Of a stretch of DNA of 50,522 nt, positions 17,734 to 26,470 are shown in pieces. The notes under the pieces were generated by a model. The model searched no databases, was not told where the DNA came from, and was given only the letters and a program-made list of their open reading frames with translations. The DNA is from Bacteroidales bacterium. Its GTDB lineage: Bacteria; Bacteroidota; Bacteroidia; Bacteroidales; PUMT01. The stretch is from contig SLOE01000004.1 of assembly GCA_007132715.1 (NCBI GenBank), positions 1 through 50,522 on the forward strand, in the 5' to 3' direction. The translations under genes were made by a program, and so were the position numbers. The stretch's first letter is position 1. Each line of letters opens with the position of its first letter.

Positions 17734-18552
17734 GTGGCAAAGTTTATTAACACTCTAATTATTTTGGTCATAATGACCTTTCTGCAAGGACCGCAAGAGG
17801 CATATGCGGGAAACAATGCAAAAAGGCATATTGGTTTTGGAGGCGGATGGGAAGTTGGGGGACTGAGGGACCGGGGCATCTCCCCTCTTTACTACAGCGG
17901 TCATCATGCACTGGCCCGGGCAGGGTATTATTATATCAGCGACAGCACCCTGGCAGGCATAAGCACAAATTTTTCCTGGGGGAGGATCATACCCGCGATA
18001 TATCCAGGTCCTGATGGCTCAGAGATGAAAAGTATCAGGGGCAGTCTCGATTTTCGGCTTCTAAGATATGCAGGGAACCTTTTCGGGGAAAAGATAAGGC
18101 TGCATGCAGGCGGTACAATGGCCTCAAGTTTTGGCTTCTATGAGCACAACAACCTGATGAACAGTGCAAGGAAAAGTTACAGCTTCAGTACTATTAACGT
18201 TACCGGATCATTATCAGGTGATATAAATATAACCGGAAGGGATTTCAGGGTCTCATTCACCGCCGGCATACCGGTATTATCTTTCATTGTAAGACCCGCC
18301 CACTCCTATATCAAGCCTGATGGATTCCTGGATCATAATACAGGAAAGTTAAGAAGCTTATTCAGCAGTATCGAAACAGCTTCCATGAAAAGCTATACAG
18401 GTGCAGGGACAGAAATATCAGTCGAGCATACACTGGACAGCGGCAATAAAGTCCGTCTGGCCTACAGGTGGCAATATTCCGACCACAGGAGTGTAAACCG
18501 CCTTGAAACCGGCATGCATGGAATATCAGTCAAAACTCTTTTCAGCTTATAG
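17734..18552 (+). CDS. Secreted protein, probable outer-membrane beta-barrel
   Basis: A 272-residue protein starting with GTG. Residues 1-25 form a good signal peptide ending EAYA. The rest has alternating hydrophobic and polar residues in strand-like blocks with many aromatic girdle residues (for example HALARAGYYYISD, HTLDSGNKVRLAYRWQYSDH), and it ends in a hydrophobic Phe-Ser-Leu, which resembles a small outer-membrane barrel. I do not recognise a named family. It is 6 bases upstream of the S41 protease gene, so the two are probably co-expressed. Confidence 0.65.
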   Translation: MAKFINTLIILVIMTFLQGPQEAYAGNNAKRHIGFGGGWEVGGLRDRGISPLYYSGHHALARAGYYYISDSTLAGISTNFSWGRIIPAIYPGPDGSEMKSIRGSLDFRLLRYAGNLFGEKIRLHAGGTMASSFGFYEHNNLMNSARKSYSFSTINVTGSLSGDINITGRDFRVSFTAGIPVLSFIVRPAHSYIKPDGFLDHNTGKLRSLFSSIETASMKSYTGAGTEISVEHTLDSGNKVRLAYRWQYSDHRSVNRLETGMHGISVKTLFSL

Positions 18553-18558
18553 GGTAGA

Positions 18559-19581
18559 ATGCGCATATTATACTTCATAATAATCTTATTTGCAACGGCA
18601 TCATTATCGTGCGAGAAACTTTTACTGGAAAGTGATGGAGAAAACACACCGGTTAACAACTTTGAGCTTATGTGGGAAATAATAGACCGGAATTACTCCT
18701 TCTTTGAATACAAAAATATAGACTGGGATTCCATCTACTTCAGTTACCGCCCGCGCATCAACAATGAACTTACAGATAATGAGCTTTTTCAAATTTTATC
18801 TGATATGCTCTATGAACTGCGGGACGGACACGTAAATCTCTATTCGGGTTTCGGTAATTCAAGGAATGTGGAATGGTATTCTTTATACTCTCCCAACTTC
18901 AACTCTGAACTTCTTGAACAGTATTACCTGGGGGAGGATTATGAAACATGGGGACCGTTCTACACCAAAATTTTTGATTCCGTTGGTTATGTCTATATAG
19001 GCTCTTTTTCAGAAAGAATAAGGGACGCCGATATCGATGCTGTTATTGAAAGGCTCTATGATACCCGGGGTATAATTTTTGATGTAAGGAACAACAGCGG
19101 TGGATTTGGCAGCAGCGGCGAAATTATAACGGGAAGGTTTACCGACAGGAGAAGGCTTGTATCCTACACGCTCTACAAATCCGGTCCGGGACATAATGAC
19201 TTCACCCCGCCTCAGCCCAATTTTGTTGGCCCGCTGGGCGACAGGCAATATGCCGGAAATGTGGTTGTCCTTACAAACAGGAGGGTTTACAGCGCAACAA
19301 ATGACTTCGTACTTTATATGTCATCACTCCCCCATGTCACCATAATGGGTGACACAACAGGCGGTGGCGGAGGCACACCATATGATTATGAGTTATATAA
19401 CGGATGGAGGTTCAGGATCCCGAGGACTATGACACTGGCATATAATGGTTTTAATGTGGAGAACGGTATCCCGCCTGACATTACTGTCCGTCTGTCTGCA
19501 AACGATTTAAGAAACGGTATTGACACAATAATTGAGGCTGCCCTGAAACACATTTCTGAAGCCCCAACCTCAAAGAACTGA
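18559..19581 (+). CDS. S41 family peptidase, lipoprotein
   Basis: A 340-residue tail-specific-protease homologue. The leader ends at a lipobox (LSC, Cys18), placing it in the envelope. The N-terminal helical part carries LRDGHVNL, and the catalytic core has FDVRNNSGG (about 174-182) and the putative nucleophile Ser245 in NRRVYSATNDF. The usual CtpA lysine is not apparent (the segment reads GDTTGGGGG), as in the tricorn-like branch of S41. No PDZ domain is evident between the two parts, which fits this short form. Substrate unknown. Confidence 0.85.
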   Translation: MRILYFIIILFATASLSCEKLLLESDGENTPVNNFELMWEIIDRNYSFFEYKNIDWDSIYFSYRPRINNELTDNELFQILSDMLYELRDGHVNLYSGFGNSRNVEWYSLYSPNFNSELLEQYYLGEDYETWGPFYTKIFDSVGYVYIGSFSERIRDADIDAVIERLYDTRGIIFDVRNNSGGFGSSGEIITGRFTDRRRLVSYTLYKSGPGHNDFTPPQPNFVGPLGDRQYAGNVVVLTNRRVYSATNDFVLYMSSLPHVTIMGDTTGGGGGTPYDYELYNGWRFRIPRTMTLAYNGFNVENGIPPDITVRLSANDLRNGIDTIIEAALKHISEAPTSKN

Positions 19582-19592
19582 CATTCTGCAGC

Positions 19593-20273
19593 ATGCAGCG
19601 CAATATTAAGATAACTGAAGACGGCTCACCCACCTACTATGTACCCGTTTTGAATGAGCATTACCACTCATTGTATGGCGCTAGGGGTGAATCTGAACAT
19701 GTATTTATTGAAAATGGGGTCAGAAAGTCGGACAAACAGGTTGTTTCAGTTTTTGAAGTTGGATTCGGTACCGGACTGAATGCCTGGCTGACATGCCTGG
19801 AGGCAGAAAAAAGCAACAGAACAGTTATTTATCACTCGGTTGAGTTGTGTCCACTTGAAAGACCGGAATGGATTGAATTTGAAAAGCACCTAAGAACAGA
19901 TAAGCCTGATTCCTGTTTCAGAAAAATACATGAATGCAGGTGGGAAGAAGAAACTGCAATATCTCCGTGGTTCAGAATTAAAAAAATTGAAGGAGATCTG
20001 GCCGGTTACGATCCTGACAGGAAATATGATGTTGTCTATTTTGATGCCTTCGGCCCGGGTGTGCAACCTGAAATGTGGACAGTTGAAATCTTTAAGAAAA
20101 TATCATCTATGATGAATGACGGAGGCCTGCTTTCCACATACTCCTCAAAGGGAGAAGTGAGAAGGAATATGCAGGCAGGGGGCCTCAGGGTCATACGTGT
20201 ACCCGGTCCCAGGGGAAAAAGACAAATCACATTGGCTTTCAAATCTTTTCAACAACCGGACGAACCAAAATAA
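19593..20273 (+). CDS. MnmD-type tRNA methyltransferase domain protein
   Basis: A 226-residue class I methyltransferase of the MnmC N-domain (Methyltransf_30) family. It has the SAM motif FEVGFGTGLNAW (54-65) and the family signature YFDAFGPGVQPEMW near residue 148. The family methylates the wobble-uridine 5-aminomethyl group in some tRNAs; the FAD-dependent oxidase half of bifunctional MnmC is absent, as in stand-alone MnmD. It starts 11 bases after the S41 gene. Confidence 0.88.
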   Translation: MQRNIKITEDGSPTYYVPVLNEHYHSLYGARGESEHVFIENGVRKSDKQVVSVFEVGFGTGLNAWLTCLEAEKSNRTVIYHSVELCPLERPEWIEFEKHLRTDKPDSCFRKIHECRWEEETAISPWFRIKKIEGDLAGYDPDRKYDVVYFDAFGPGVQPEMWTVEIFKKISSMMNDGGLLSTYSSKGEVRRNMQAGGLRVIRVPGPRGKRQITLAFKSFQQPDEPK

Positions 20274-20364
20274 AGTGGGATAATTATACCTTTCTTATTT
20301 TTTTGCTTTACTTTCGTGGCTCTTAGGCATTCAATGTGATAATAACCAATAAAACCACAAACAA

Positions 20365-21048
20365 ATGAAATTCAAAATTCTAACAACTCTGTTACTCTCA
20401 CTGACAATTGTTTTTAATTCCTGCGGACAAGGCAGGACTGAAAGGTCAGATCTGAAAACAGAGGCAGACACTATCAGTTATGCAATTGGTATAACATTCG
20501 GGCACAGTCTCCAGATGAGCGGCCTGGAAGATATTAATACTGAAGCAATAGCGCTTGCCATAACAGAAATGATAAATAATGAGAGTACTATGCTTAACCC
20601 TGAGGAAGCAAATATGCTCCTTAATGAGTACTTTGCAAAGCTGCAGTTTGGCGACAACCTGGAAGAGGGAGAAAATTTCCTTGCTGAAAACATGCTGAGA
20701 GAGGGTGTAACAGCCACCGAATCGGGTATTCAGTATGAGGCTATTGAGATGGGTGACGGACCCCGTCCGTCGGCAGAAGATGAGGTGATAGTGCATTACA
20801 GGGGAACACTGATAGACGGTACCGAGTTTGACAGCTCCTACTCAAGGGATGAGCCCGCACAATTCCAGCTTAACCGTGTTATTCCAGGATGGACGGAAGC
20901 ACTGCAACTGATGCCTGTCGGGTCAAGGTGGAGAATTTTCATACCCCAGGATATGGCATATGGTGCCAACCCAAGACAGGGTGGAATTATTGAACCCTAC
21001 ATGATGCTCATATTTGAAGTGGAACTTCTTGATATAGTCTCTGAATAA
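20365..21048 (+). CDS. FKBP-type peptidyl-prolyl isomerase, lipoprotein
   Basis: A 227-residue envelope isomerase. The signal peptide ends at a lipobox Cys20 (FNSCG), the region 30-110 is the helical FKBP N-terminal dimerisation domain with YAIGITFGHSL, and 120-227 is the FKBP domain with VHYRGTLIDGTEFDSS and PVGSRWRIFIPQDMAYG. It is like MIP/FkpA proteins that assist folding in the periplasm. A near-consensus -7 element TACTTTCG (20309-20316) precedes it. It is followed after 3 bases by the DUF3127 gene. Confidence 0.93.
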   Translation: MKFKILTTLLLSLTIVFNSCGQGRTERSDLKTEADTISYAIGITFGHSLQMSGLEDINTEAIALAITEMINNESTMLNPEEANMLLNEYFAKLQFGDNLEEGENFLAENMLREGVTATESGIQYEAIEMGDGPRPSAEDEVIVHYRGTLIDGTEFDSSYSRDEPAQFQLNRVIPGWTEALQLMPVGSRWRIFIPQDMAYGANPRQGGIIEPYMMLIFEVELLDIVSE

Positions 21049-21051
21049 AAA

Positions 21052-21399
21052 ATGAATGTAGTTCTTGAAGGAAAAGTTCTCCAGATTCTTCCCGCGCAAA
21101 GCGGAACAGGCAAAAACGGTCCCTGGGTAAAACAGGATTTCATAATTGAGACCCCAGGCGATTTTGCCAGGAAAATATGCGTCAGCGCATGGGGTGACAG
21201 GGCTGAAGAAGCAGGAGCACTGCAGACCGGCGATCAGGTTACTATAAATGTCAATATAGAATCCAGGGAGTTCAATGAACGGTGGTATACCGATGTAAAG
21301 GCATGGAGGATTGAAAAAGCTGCATCACCGGACACCCCCGTGCCACCACCCGGGGAGGATGTTCCCCCTCCCTCTGACGAAGATCTTTTGCCATTTTGA
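21052..21399 (+). CDS. DUF3127 protein with SSB-like acidic tail
   Basis: A 115-residue protein. The DUF3127 domain (about 1-90) has an OB-fold pattern resembling single-stranded DNA-binding proteins: GKVLQILPAQSGTGKNGPW, then WGDRAEEAGALQTGDQVTIN. After a proline-rich linker the protein ends DEDLLPF, much like the acidic D-D-x-x-P-F tip by which SSB recruits repair and replication proteins. This suggests nucleic-acid binding, although the family is formally uncharacterised. It may be translationally coupled to the FKBP gene, 3 bases upstream. Confidence 0.85.
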   Translation: MNVVLEGKVLQILPAQSGTGKNGPWVKQDFIIETPGDFARKICVSAWGDRAEEAGALQTGDQVTINVNIESREFNERWYTDVKAWRIEKAASPDTPVPPPGEDVPPPSDEDLLPF

Positions 21400-21507
21400 T
21401 AACCGGGTACAAGGCAAGGACCTGATCAGGTGTTAACCGGGAAACATTCCGGCCGGAGCAGGTAAAACGTGGATGTGCTTCACGATGTATAATCAGTGGA
21501 TTTGATG

Positions 21508-21549
21508 AATCAGAGGGGGCTGACCTGTAATGGCCAGCCCCCTCTGATT
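21508..21549. terminator. Strong bidirectional terminator hairpin
   Basis: A perfect 15-base-pair stem, AATCAGAGGGGGCTG (21508-21522) with CAGCCCCCTCTGATT (21535-21549), encloses a 12-base loop between the convergent DUF3127 and small-protein genes. Flanks are AT-rich in both directions, so it can end transcripts from either side. The rest of 21400-21601 holds only a 12-base palindrome (21420-21431). Confidence 0.8.
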
Positions 21550-21601
21550 ATTTGATGCTAATCACTCTTCAATGCCTGATCTGTATAGTTGAAAGCAACC
21601 T

Positions 21602-22045
21602 TTATGATCCCCGGAAAAACTGATTGAGTGACTTGTAATTCTGGCTGGTGAAGGTTAACACATACTCACCCTTGTTGTTGTAAACCAGGTATGTTTCCGC
21701 AGGCTGAATGCCCGGTCCCTGGTGCTCGACATGCTTGTAAACGCTCAGTCCGTTCCGGTAAGCCATCAGCTCCATGAAACTGTGGCGGCCGCTAGGCTTG
21801 TTGTTCCTTACAACAGGCATCCTGGAGTAGGTACGGCCGTCTTTCCTGAAAGAGACAATATCTGCAGCCTGGTACCTGGTCTTGATTTCTTCACCAATTC
21901 CAACAAGACTGCTTGTAATTCCGAGCCTGACCCTGTCATAATAAGTTACCTCATCGGTGGTAACTACGTAATCGGGTACTCCGGCTTTCACTGTTGATGT
22001 AACACATGCAAGTGCAATAACGATTAAAATAGTTGCTTTTTTCAT
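21602..22045 (-). CDS. Small secreted hypothetical protein
   Basis: A 147-residue protein with a clear signal peptide, MKKATILIVIALACVTSTVKA, so export to the periplasm is likely. The mature part contains VTYYDRVRLGITSSLVGIGE and ends with NNKGEYVLTFTSQNYKSLNQ. I do not recognise the family. The start at 22045 is supported by an unusually strong Shine-Dalgarno sequence, GGAGGAACC, a few bases upstream (22051-22059); an ATG-like extension to 22096 would spoil the signal peptide. The upstream gap to 22297 holds the terminator of the next gene. Confidence 0.7.
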   Translation of the reverse strand: MKKATILIVIALACVTSTVKAGVPDYVVTTDEVTYYDRVRLGITSSLVGIGEEIKTRYQAADIVSFRKDGRTYSRMPVVRNNKPSGRHSFMELMAYRNGLSVYKHVEHQGPGIQPAETYLVYNNKGEYVLTFTSQNYKSLNQFFRGS

Positions 22046-22240
22046 TTTTTGGTTCCTCCGTATTTTTGGTTTATGATAATTTACCTCCAAGAGCAACTAA
22101 AGCCGTGCCAATCTTTACAAATGCCTGTATTTATGACTTTTATTAAAATACAGACAAAATATTCATGTTTACAAGAAGCAGAAAATTCGCTTTTTGGTGT
22201 ACGAATACGTACAGTAAGCGGTCACACGCGAAGCCGGTAT

Positions 22241-22266
22241 AAAAAAACAGCCGGTGATACCGGCTG
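22241..22266 (-). terminator. Intrinsic terminator of the S9 peptidase gene
   Basis: On the minus strand CAGCCGG (22260-22266) pairs with CCGGCTG (22248-22254) around a 5-base loop and is followed by seven U residues (22241-22247), a textbook rho-independent terminator 31 bases beyond the S9 stop codon. Confidence 0.88.
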
Positions 22267-22297
22267 CTTGTGAGGTTGCGACTTTATTATTCCACTT

Positions 22298-24421
22298 TCA
22301 CCTTACCCCTGCAAGGTCAATCAGGAAGGCGTATTCCATTGCAATCTCCCGGTATCTCCTGTAGCGGCCTGCTGCGCCGCCGTGGCCGGCTTCCATATTG
22401 GTATATAACAACAGTGGGTTGTCACAGGTTTTGTATTCCCTCAACCTGGCAACCCATTTGGCAGGTTCCCAGTACTGAACCTGCGAGTCGTGAAGTCCGG
22501 TTGTAACAAGCATTGCCGGGTATTCCTGACGGGTCACCTGGTCGTACGGGGAATACGACAGCATATAGTGATAGTACTCTTCGATGTTAGGATTTCCCCA
22601 TTCATCATATTCTGAAGTTGTAAGAGGTATGCTTTCATCAAGCATTGTGGTCACCACATCGACAAAAGGTACGGCAGCAATAACACCGCGGTAAAGATCA
22701 GGCCTCATATTTATTACAGCACCAATCAGTAACCCCCCGGCACTTCCTCCCTGGGCAAAGAGCATTCTCTCATTGGTATAGTTTTGGTCTATAAGATACC
22801 GGGCGCAATCGTTAAAATCGGTGAAGGTGTTTTCCTTGTTCAGCAGCTTGCCTTCCTCATACCAGTAACGGCCCATCTCCTGTCCTCCCCTGACATGTGC
22901 TATGGCATAAATAAAACCCCGGTCAAGGAGACTCAGCCTTACCGAGCTGAAACGGGGATCGGTACTCGATCCGTATGAACCGTATGCATAAAGCAACAAC
23001 GGATTTGTTCCATCCCGTTCAATGCCTTTCCTGTAAACCAGCGACACCGGTATTCTGGTCCCGTCACCGGCAGTAGCGTACAATCTCCTCGCCTGGTATT
23101 TATCCTGGTCAAAATCACCAATTACTTCATCCTGCTTGAGGAGTACCCGTTCTCCGGTCTTCATGTTATATTCGAAAACCGAATTGGGAGTTGTAAGGGA
23201 GCTGTAGCTGTACCTGAGCATATCGCTGTCAAAGTCGGGATTGACTGACACGGCGGCGGTATATACCTCTTCGGGAAATTCCAGATAATGCCCTGACATA
23301 TCATCCCAGTTGTATATGTATATCTGACGGAGCCCGTTCTTCCTCTCAGAAAGCACCAGGTGGTCATTGAATATCTCGATACCGCTGAGCAATACATCAT
23401 CCCTGTGTCCTACCAGCTCCTTCCAGTTTTCCTTGCCGGTACGGCCCTCTGTGGTCTCCATAAGCCGGAAGTTCACAGCCTCCCAGTTTGTCACAATATA
23501 AAACCTGCCGCCATGATGATCAACACTGTAACGCATATCATCCTCACGGGGATGGAACACCCTGAAATCAGAAAATGGATCTCCGGCCCTGACATACCTG
23601 TACTCGGTAGAAAGAGTGCTTGATGACACTATCATCACATACTCTTTAGATTTTGTGGCAAATACAGCAACCCTGTAAGTCTCATCATCCTCGTGGTACA
23701 CAAGCTTGCGGCTGGCCGGATCATCACCAAGAGCATGCCTGTACACATTCTCTGCGCGAAGTGTAATATTGTTCTGGGTAGTGTAGAAGAGTGTACGGCT
23801 GTCATTGCTCCAGGCAACATATCCGTTTGTTTCAGAGATCATGTCAGATAATAATTCACCTGTGCCAAGATCCTTGAATTGCAGGGCATATCTCCTCCTG
23901 CCCACGGTATCGACACCAAAGGCAAGTATCCTGTTATCGGGACTCACATTCAGGCCGGAAACCTGGAAAAAGCTGTGCCCCTCAGCCATATCATTTACAT
24001 TGAGCATTATCTCCTCGGCAGCATCCATGCTTCCCTTCCGCCTGCAATATATCGGAAACTCAAACCCCTCCTCGTAACGGATATAATAGTAGTAACCGTT
24101 ATCAAAATATGGGACCGATTCATCGGTCTGCTTTATCCTTCCGATTATTTCATTGTACAAATTTTCCTGCAATTCTTCGGTATGCCGAAGCATTTTCCCG
24201 GTATATTCATTTTCTGCTTCAAGGTATTCTATTACCTCAGGGTTCTCCCTTTCACGCAGCCAGTAGTAATTGTCAATGCGCGTATGCCCGTGGGTGGTTA
24301 TCTCATGGGGTATCTTTTCCGCAACCGGAGGCCGTGGCGCCTGATCCCTGCAGGATCCTGAGATCATAAAAAAAATGGTTAGCATAATTAAAGCTGATAA
24401 TCGTTGTGAATGAGTTTGCAT
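22298..24421 (-). CDS. Oligopeptidase B-like S9A serine peptidase, lipoprotein
   Basis: A 707-residue prolyl-oligopeptidase-family enzyme. Residues 1-24 form a signal sequence ending in a plausible lipobox (SGSC), so it is envelope-located. Residues about 75-430 are the seven-bladed propeller that restricts entry to short peptides, and the C-terminal alpha/beta-hydrolase carries Ser560 (GGSAGG), Asp645 (GLHDSQVQYWEPAKW) and His680 (EAGHGGAAGR). The WEPAKW segment and the lid sequence are typical of oligopeptidase B, which cleaves after basic residues. It follows the DUF4914 gene by 54 bases. Confidence 0.93.
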   Translation of the reverse strand: MQTHSQRLSALIMLTIFFMISGSCRDQAPRPPVAEKIPHEITTHGHTRIDNYYWLRERENPEVIEYLEAENEYTGKMLRHTEELQENLYNEIIGRIKQTDESVPYFDNGYYYYIRYEEGFEFPIYCRRKGSMDAAEEIMLNVNDMAEGHSFFQVSGLNVSPDNRILAFGVDTVGRRRYALQFKDLGTGELLSDMISETNGYVAWSNDSRTLFYTTQNNITLRAENVYRHALGDDPASRKLVYHEDDETYRVAVFATKSKEYVMIVSSSTLSTEYRYVRAGDPFSDFRVFHPREDDMRYSVDHHGGRFYIVTNWEAVNFRLMETTEGRTGKENWKELVGHRDDVLLSGIEIFNDHLVLSERKNGLRQIYIYNWDDMSGHYLEFPEEVYTAAVSVNPDFDSDMLRYSYSSLTTPNSVFEYNMKTGERVLLKQDEVIGDFDQDKYQARRLYATAGDGTRIPVSLVYRKGIERDGTNPLLLYAYGSYGSSTDPRFSSVRLSLLDRGFIYAIAHVRGGQEMGRYWYEEGKLLNKENTFTDFNDCARYLIDQNYTNERMLFAQGGSAGGLLIGAVINMRPDLYRGVIAAVPFVDVVTTMLDESIPLTTSEYDEWGNPNIEEYYHYMLSYSPYDQVTRQEYPAMLVTTGLHDSQVQYWEPAKWVARLREYKTCDNPLLLYTNMEAGHGGAAGRYRRYREIAMEYAFLIDLAGVR

Positions 24422-24475
24422 CTCTGTTATATTAAATTGAATCCTGACTGATTGATATCAATCTATATGCAGTCT

Positions 24476-26344
24476 TTACTTTTTTTCAATTAACTTATCA
24501 TAATCTTCAACATTTCCATTGTCAAGGCATGCTTCAACTATCCTGCGCCCCAGATCAGACAGTCCGGCGACAAGATACTGCGGAAGCTGCTCATGGAAAA
24601 ATGCTTTAAGTATTTCCGCACCTTTGTCATAACCGTCAAAACCCACTGCCTCCTGCCTGTAAACCTTAAGAAAGCGTGATGGGATCTTTGACCCCTCTAT
24701 TGTAAGGTAGTTAAGTTCATGCCCGAGCAGGGGGCATCGGGCGGACTGGTACTGCTCTGCCCTGAACTTGGCATTGCCCCTTCTTGTAAGGTACTCACGC
24801 ATCAGCAGCTGCGGTTTGAACCCAACCTTCCAGACACCTATATACTGGTTGGGAGTCAAAACATACTGGGTAACGGTATTATTCACGATCTGGTCCAAAA
24901 GAAGGTTGGCATGTGTTACCTTAAGCCCTGTAGCAAAAGGCCAGTATGACCCGACACCTTCACTTCCCATCTTTTCAGAATCTACTATACTGGGGTTGGC
25001 GTGCCCCCTTGGCGAAACAAGCCTCCACAACCATGCCAGTGCGGGCGGGAGAATATGGAAGAGTCCTATGATCCCGTAACTGGGGTTCTCTGCAGAACAT
25101 GGTGGCGTGCGTACCCCGAAGCTCCTGACATCAACCGACACCGGCCTGCTTACGACTCCCGGGAAGATGTGCCTGGGAACCACCACCCGTGGATTGGGAC
25201 AGGGTTTGCCCGGCTCATCCTCTATATGGTTCCAAATAAGAGCCGTTCCGCCGGGATTGGTGCGGATATTCAGAAAAAGAAGCGGTTCCGTGGAGTTTAT
25301 GGTAAGCTTCTCAATCTGAGGCTCGCAACCATAACCGGTAATATTGTCTGTCCTTATGAACCAGCCGTGCTCAGCATCCATAATTCGCAATCTCATTCCG
25401 CCTGTTTCGTATGAAGGATGGACTATGCCCATATCATCGCATACAGGGTTGATCTTGCATAACTGGGGTATTGCAGTTGCCCTTTTCTCGCCGGTGATAG
25501 TATTTTCACCTATCAGTACAGAGCCTTCGGGCTCACGGACAATCATCTGGAGCATTTCACTTTTTCCTCCCCCACTGGCACCCTCATGCATGAATGTTGT
25601 TATATTGTCGTAGGGACTTACACTCTGGACCGCCGAGCAGTGCGGGGCTGACCATCCCTCTAACTCTCCTATGCTGAGAAGTACGCCATAGATACCCTTT
25701 TTTGCACTCGGGCCGGGATAAAGATTGTAGGAGAATATTTCATAAACTTCGTCTGTCCGGTTGTGCACCACGACCTGTTTTCCGTCAAAATGTGTATGCC
25801 TGAAAGTGGGTGCTACATAAACCACAGATTTTATAGCTATTTCTTCTTTCAATTCAGCCGGATCAATTATTTTCTGCAGCAGAGACAGTCCCATACAGAA
25901 AAAGGCCGCATTTGCCGGTGCAATGGCTATACCGTAATAACTGAACTCGGAAGGGCCAATCTGGAATATGAAATATCCAAGTTCCTGCTCTATGAGCCAG
26001 TTAATAGTTTCCCGGCGCAGCGGACCGAATTCCCTGCCGTACCTGTCACTGAACCTCTCTTTGTCACTTGGTTTTTCATCGGCAACCACCAGGGTGTCAG
26101 GATCCCTTCTTCTCATGTAAGTCTCTGTATAGTTCACAGAGATACCGTTGGCAACCCGGTGAACCACAGCTTCCACATGCTTACCCTTTCCTTTGATCTC
26201 ATAGCTGACATCAAAGCTGTTATTCTCTTTACCTCCAATCGATGCATCCGCAAGTTCAGCGGAACTTGTGAATAATTTACAATCAGGACAGCTTGAGAGA
26301 AGGTTTGAAACCTCCTCCGGTAGTGTTATGTTTTCTGGTAACAT
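24476..26344 (-). CDS. DUF4914 family protein, probable PEP carboxykinase-like fold
   Basis: A 622-residue cytoplasmic protein of the DUF4914 family, formally uncharacterised. I see features of ATP-dependent phosphoenolpyruvate carboxykinase in order: RRRDPDTLVV (about 79-87, like the Arg65 region), SAKKG (213-217), SAPHCSA (232-238), a P-loop GASGGGKSE (255-263), DAEHGW (323-328) followed 12 residues later by GC, then NPRVVVP and FGVRTPPCS. The Lys216-His235 spacing of 19 equals that of the metal ligands Lys213 and His232 in E. coli PckA as I recall it. The second Asp of the DDEHGW motif is Ala324 and the active-site Arg333 position appears lost, so activity may differ. A -7 element lies at 26410-26417. 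Confidence 0.75.
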   Translation of the reverse strand: MLPENITLPEEVSNLLSSCPDCKLFTSSAELADASIGGKENNSFDVSYEIKGKGKHVEAVVHRVANGISVNYTETYMRRRDPDTLVVADEKPSDKERFSDRYGREFGPLRRETINWLIEQELGYFIFQIGPSEFSYYGIAIAPANAAFFCMGLSLLQKIIDPAELKEEIAIKSVVYVAPTFRHTHFDGKQVVVHNRTDEVYEIFSYNLYPGPSAKKGIYGVLLSIGELEGWSAPHCSAVQSVSPYDNITTFMHEGASGGGKSEMLQMIVREPEGSVLIGENTITGEKRATAIPQLCKINPVCDDMGIVHPSYETGGMRLRIMDAEHGWFIRTDNITGYGCEPQIEKLTINSTEPLLFLNIRTNPGGTALIWNHIEDEPGKPCPNPRVVVPRHIFPGVVSRPVSVDVRSFGVRTPPCSAENPSYGIIGLFHILPPALAWLWRLVSPRGHANPSIVDSEKMGSEGVGSYWPFATGLKVTHANLLLDQIVNNTVTQYVLTPNQYIGVWKVGFKPQLLMREYLTRRGNAKFRAEQYQSARCPLLGHELNYLTIEGSKIPSRFLKVYRQEAVGFDGYDKGAEILKAFFHEQLPQYLVAGLSDLGRRIVEACLDNGNVEDYDKLIEKK

Positions 26345-26409
26345 GATCAGTTAAGAGGTTAAATAATTAATTATGCAGTCGACTAATGAACCATACCCAT
26401 AAACCGCAG

Positions 26410-26417
26410 CAAAATTA
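26410..26417 (-). promoter_or_regulatory. Candidate -7 element of the DUF4914 gene
   Basis: TAATTTTG on the minus strand matches TAnnTTTG exactly and lies 66 bases upstream of the DUF4914 ATG. The -33 region reads only TGG at the expected distance. The 126-base gap otherwise is AT-rich with no hairpin of note. Confidence 0.42.
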
Positions 26418-26470
26418 TAAATATACTTATAAAAACCATATATATCAGGATAATAAAAAATTCCTGGTAC

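Noticed and set aside
21420-21431. Palindrome ACCTGATCAGGT after the DUF3127 gene
   Set aside because: Short, GATC-centred and next to a stronger terminator; nothing supports a role.
22091-22111. A sigma-54-like TGGCACG ... TTGC on the minus strand upstream of the small secreted protein gene
   Set aside because: The GG-to-GC distance is 13 bases instead of the required 10, so it cannot be a sigma-54 promoter.
24450-24463. 14-base palindrome GATTGATATCAATC before the S9 peptidase gene
   Set aside because: Short and AT-rich, and probably inside an operon; expected by chance in a window this size.
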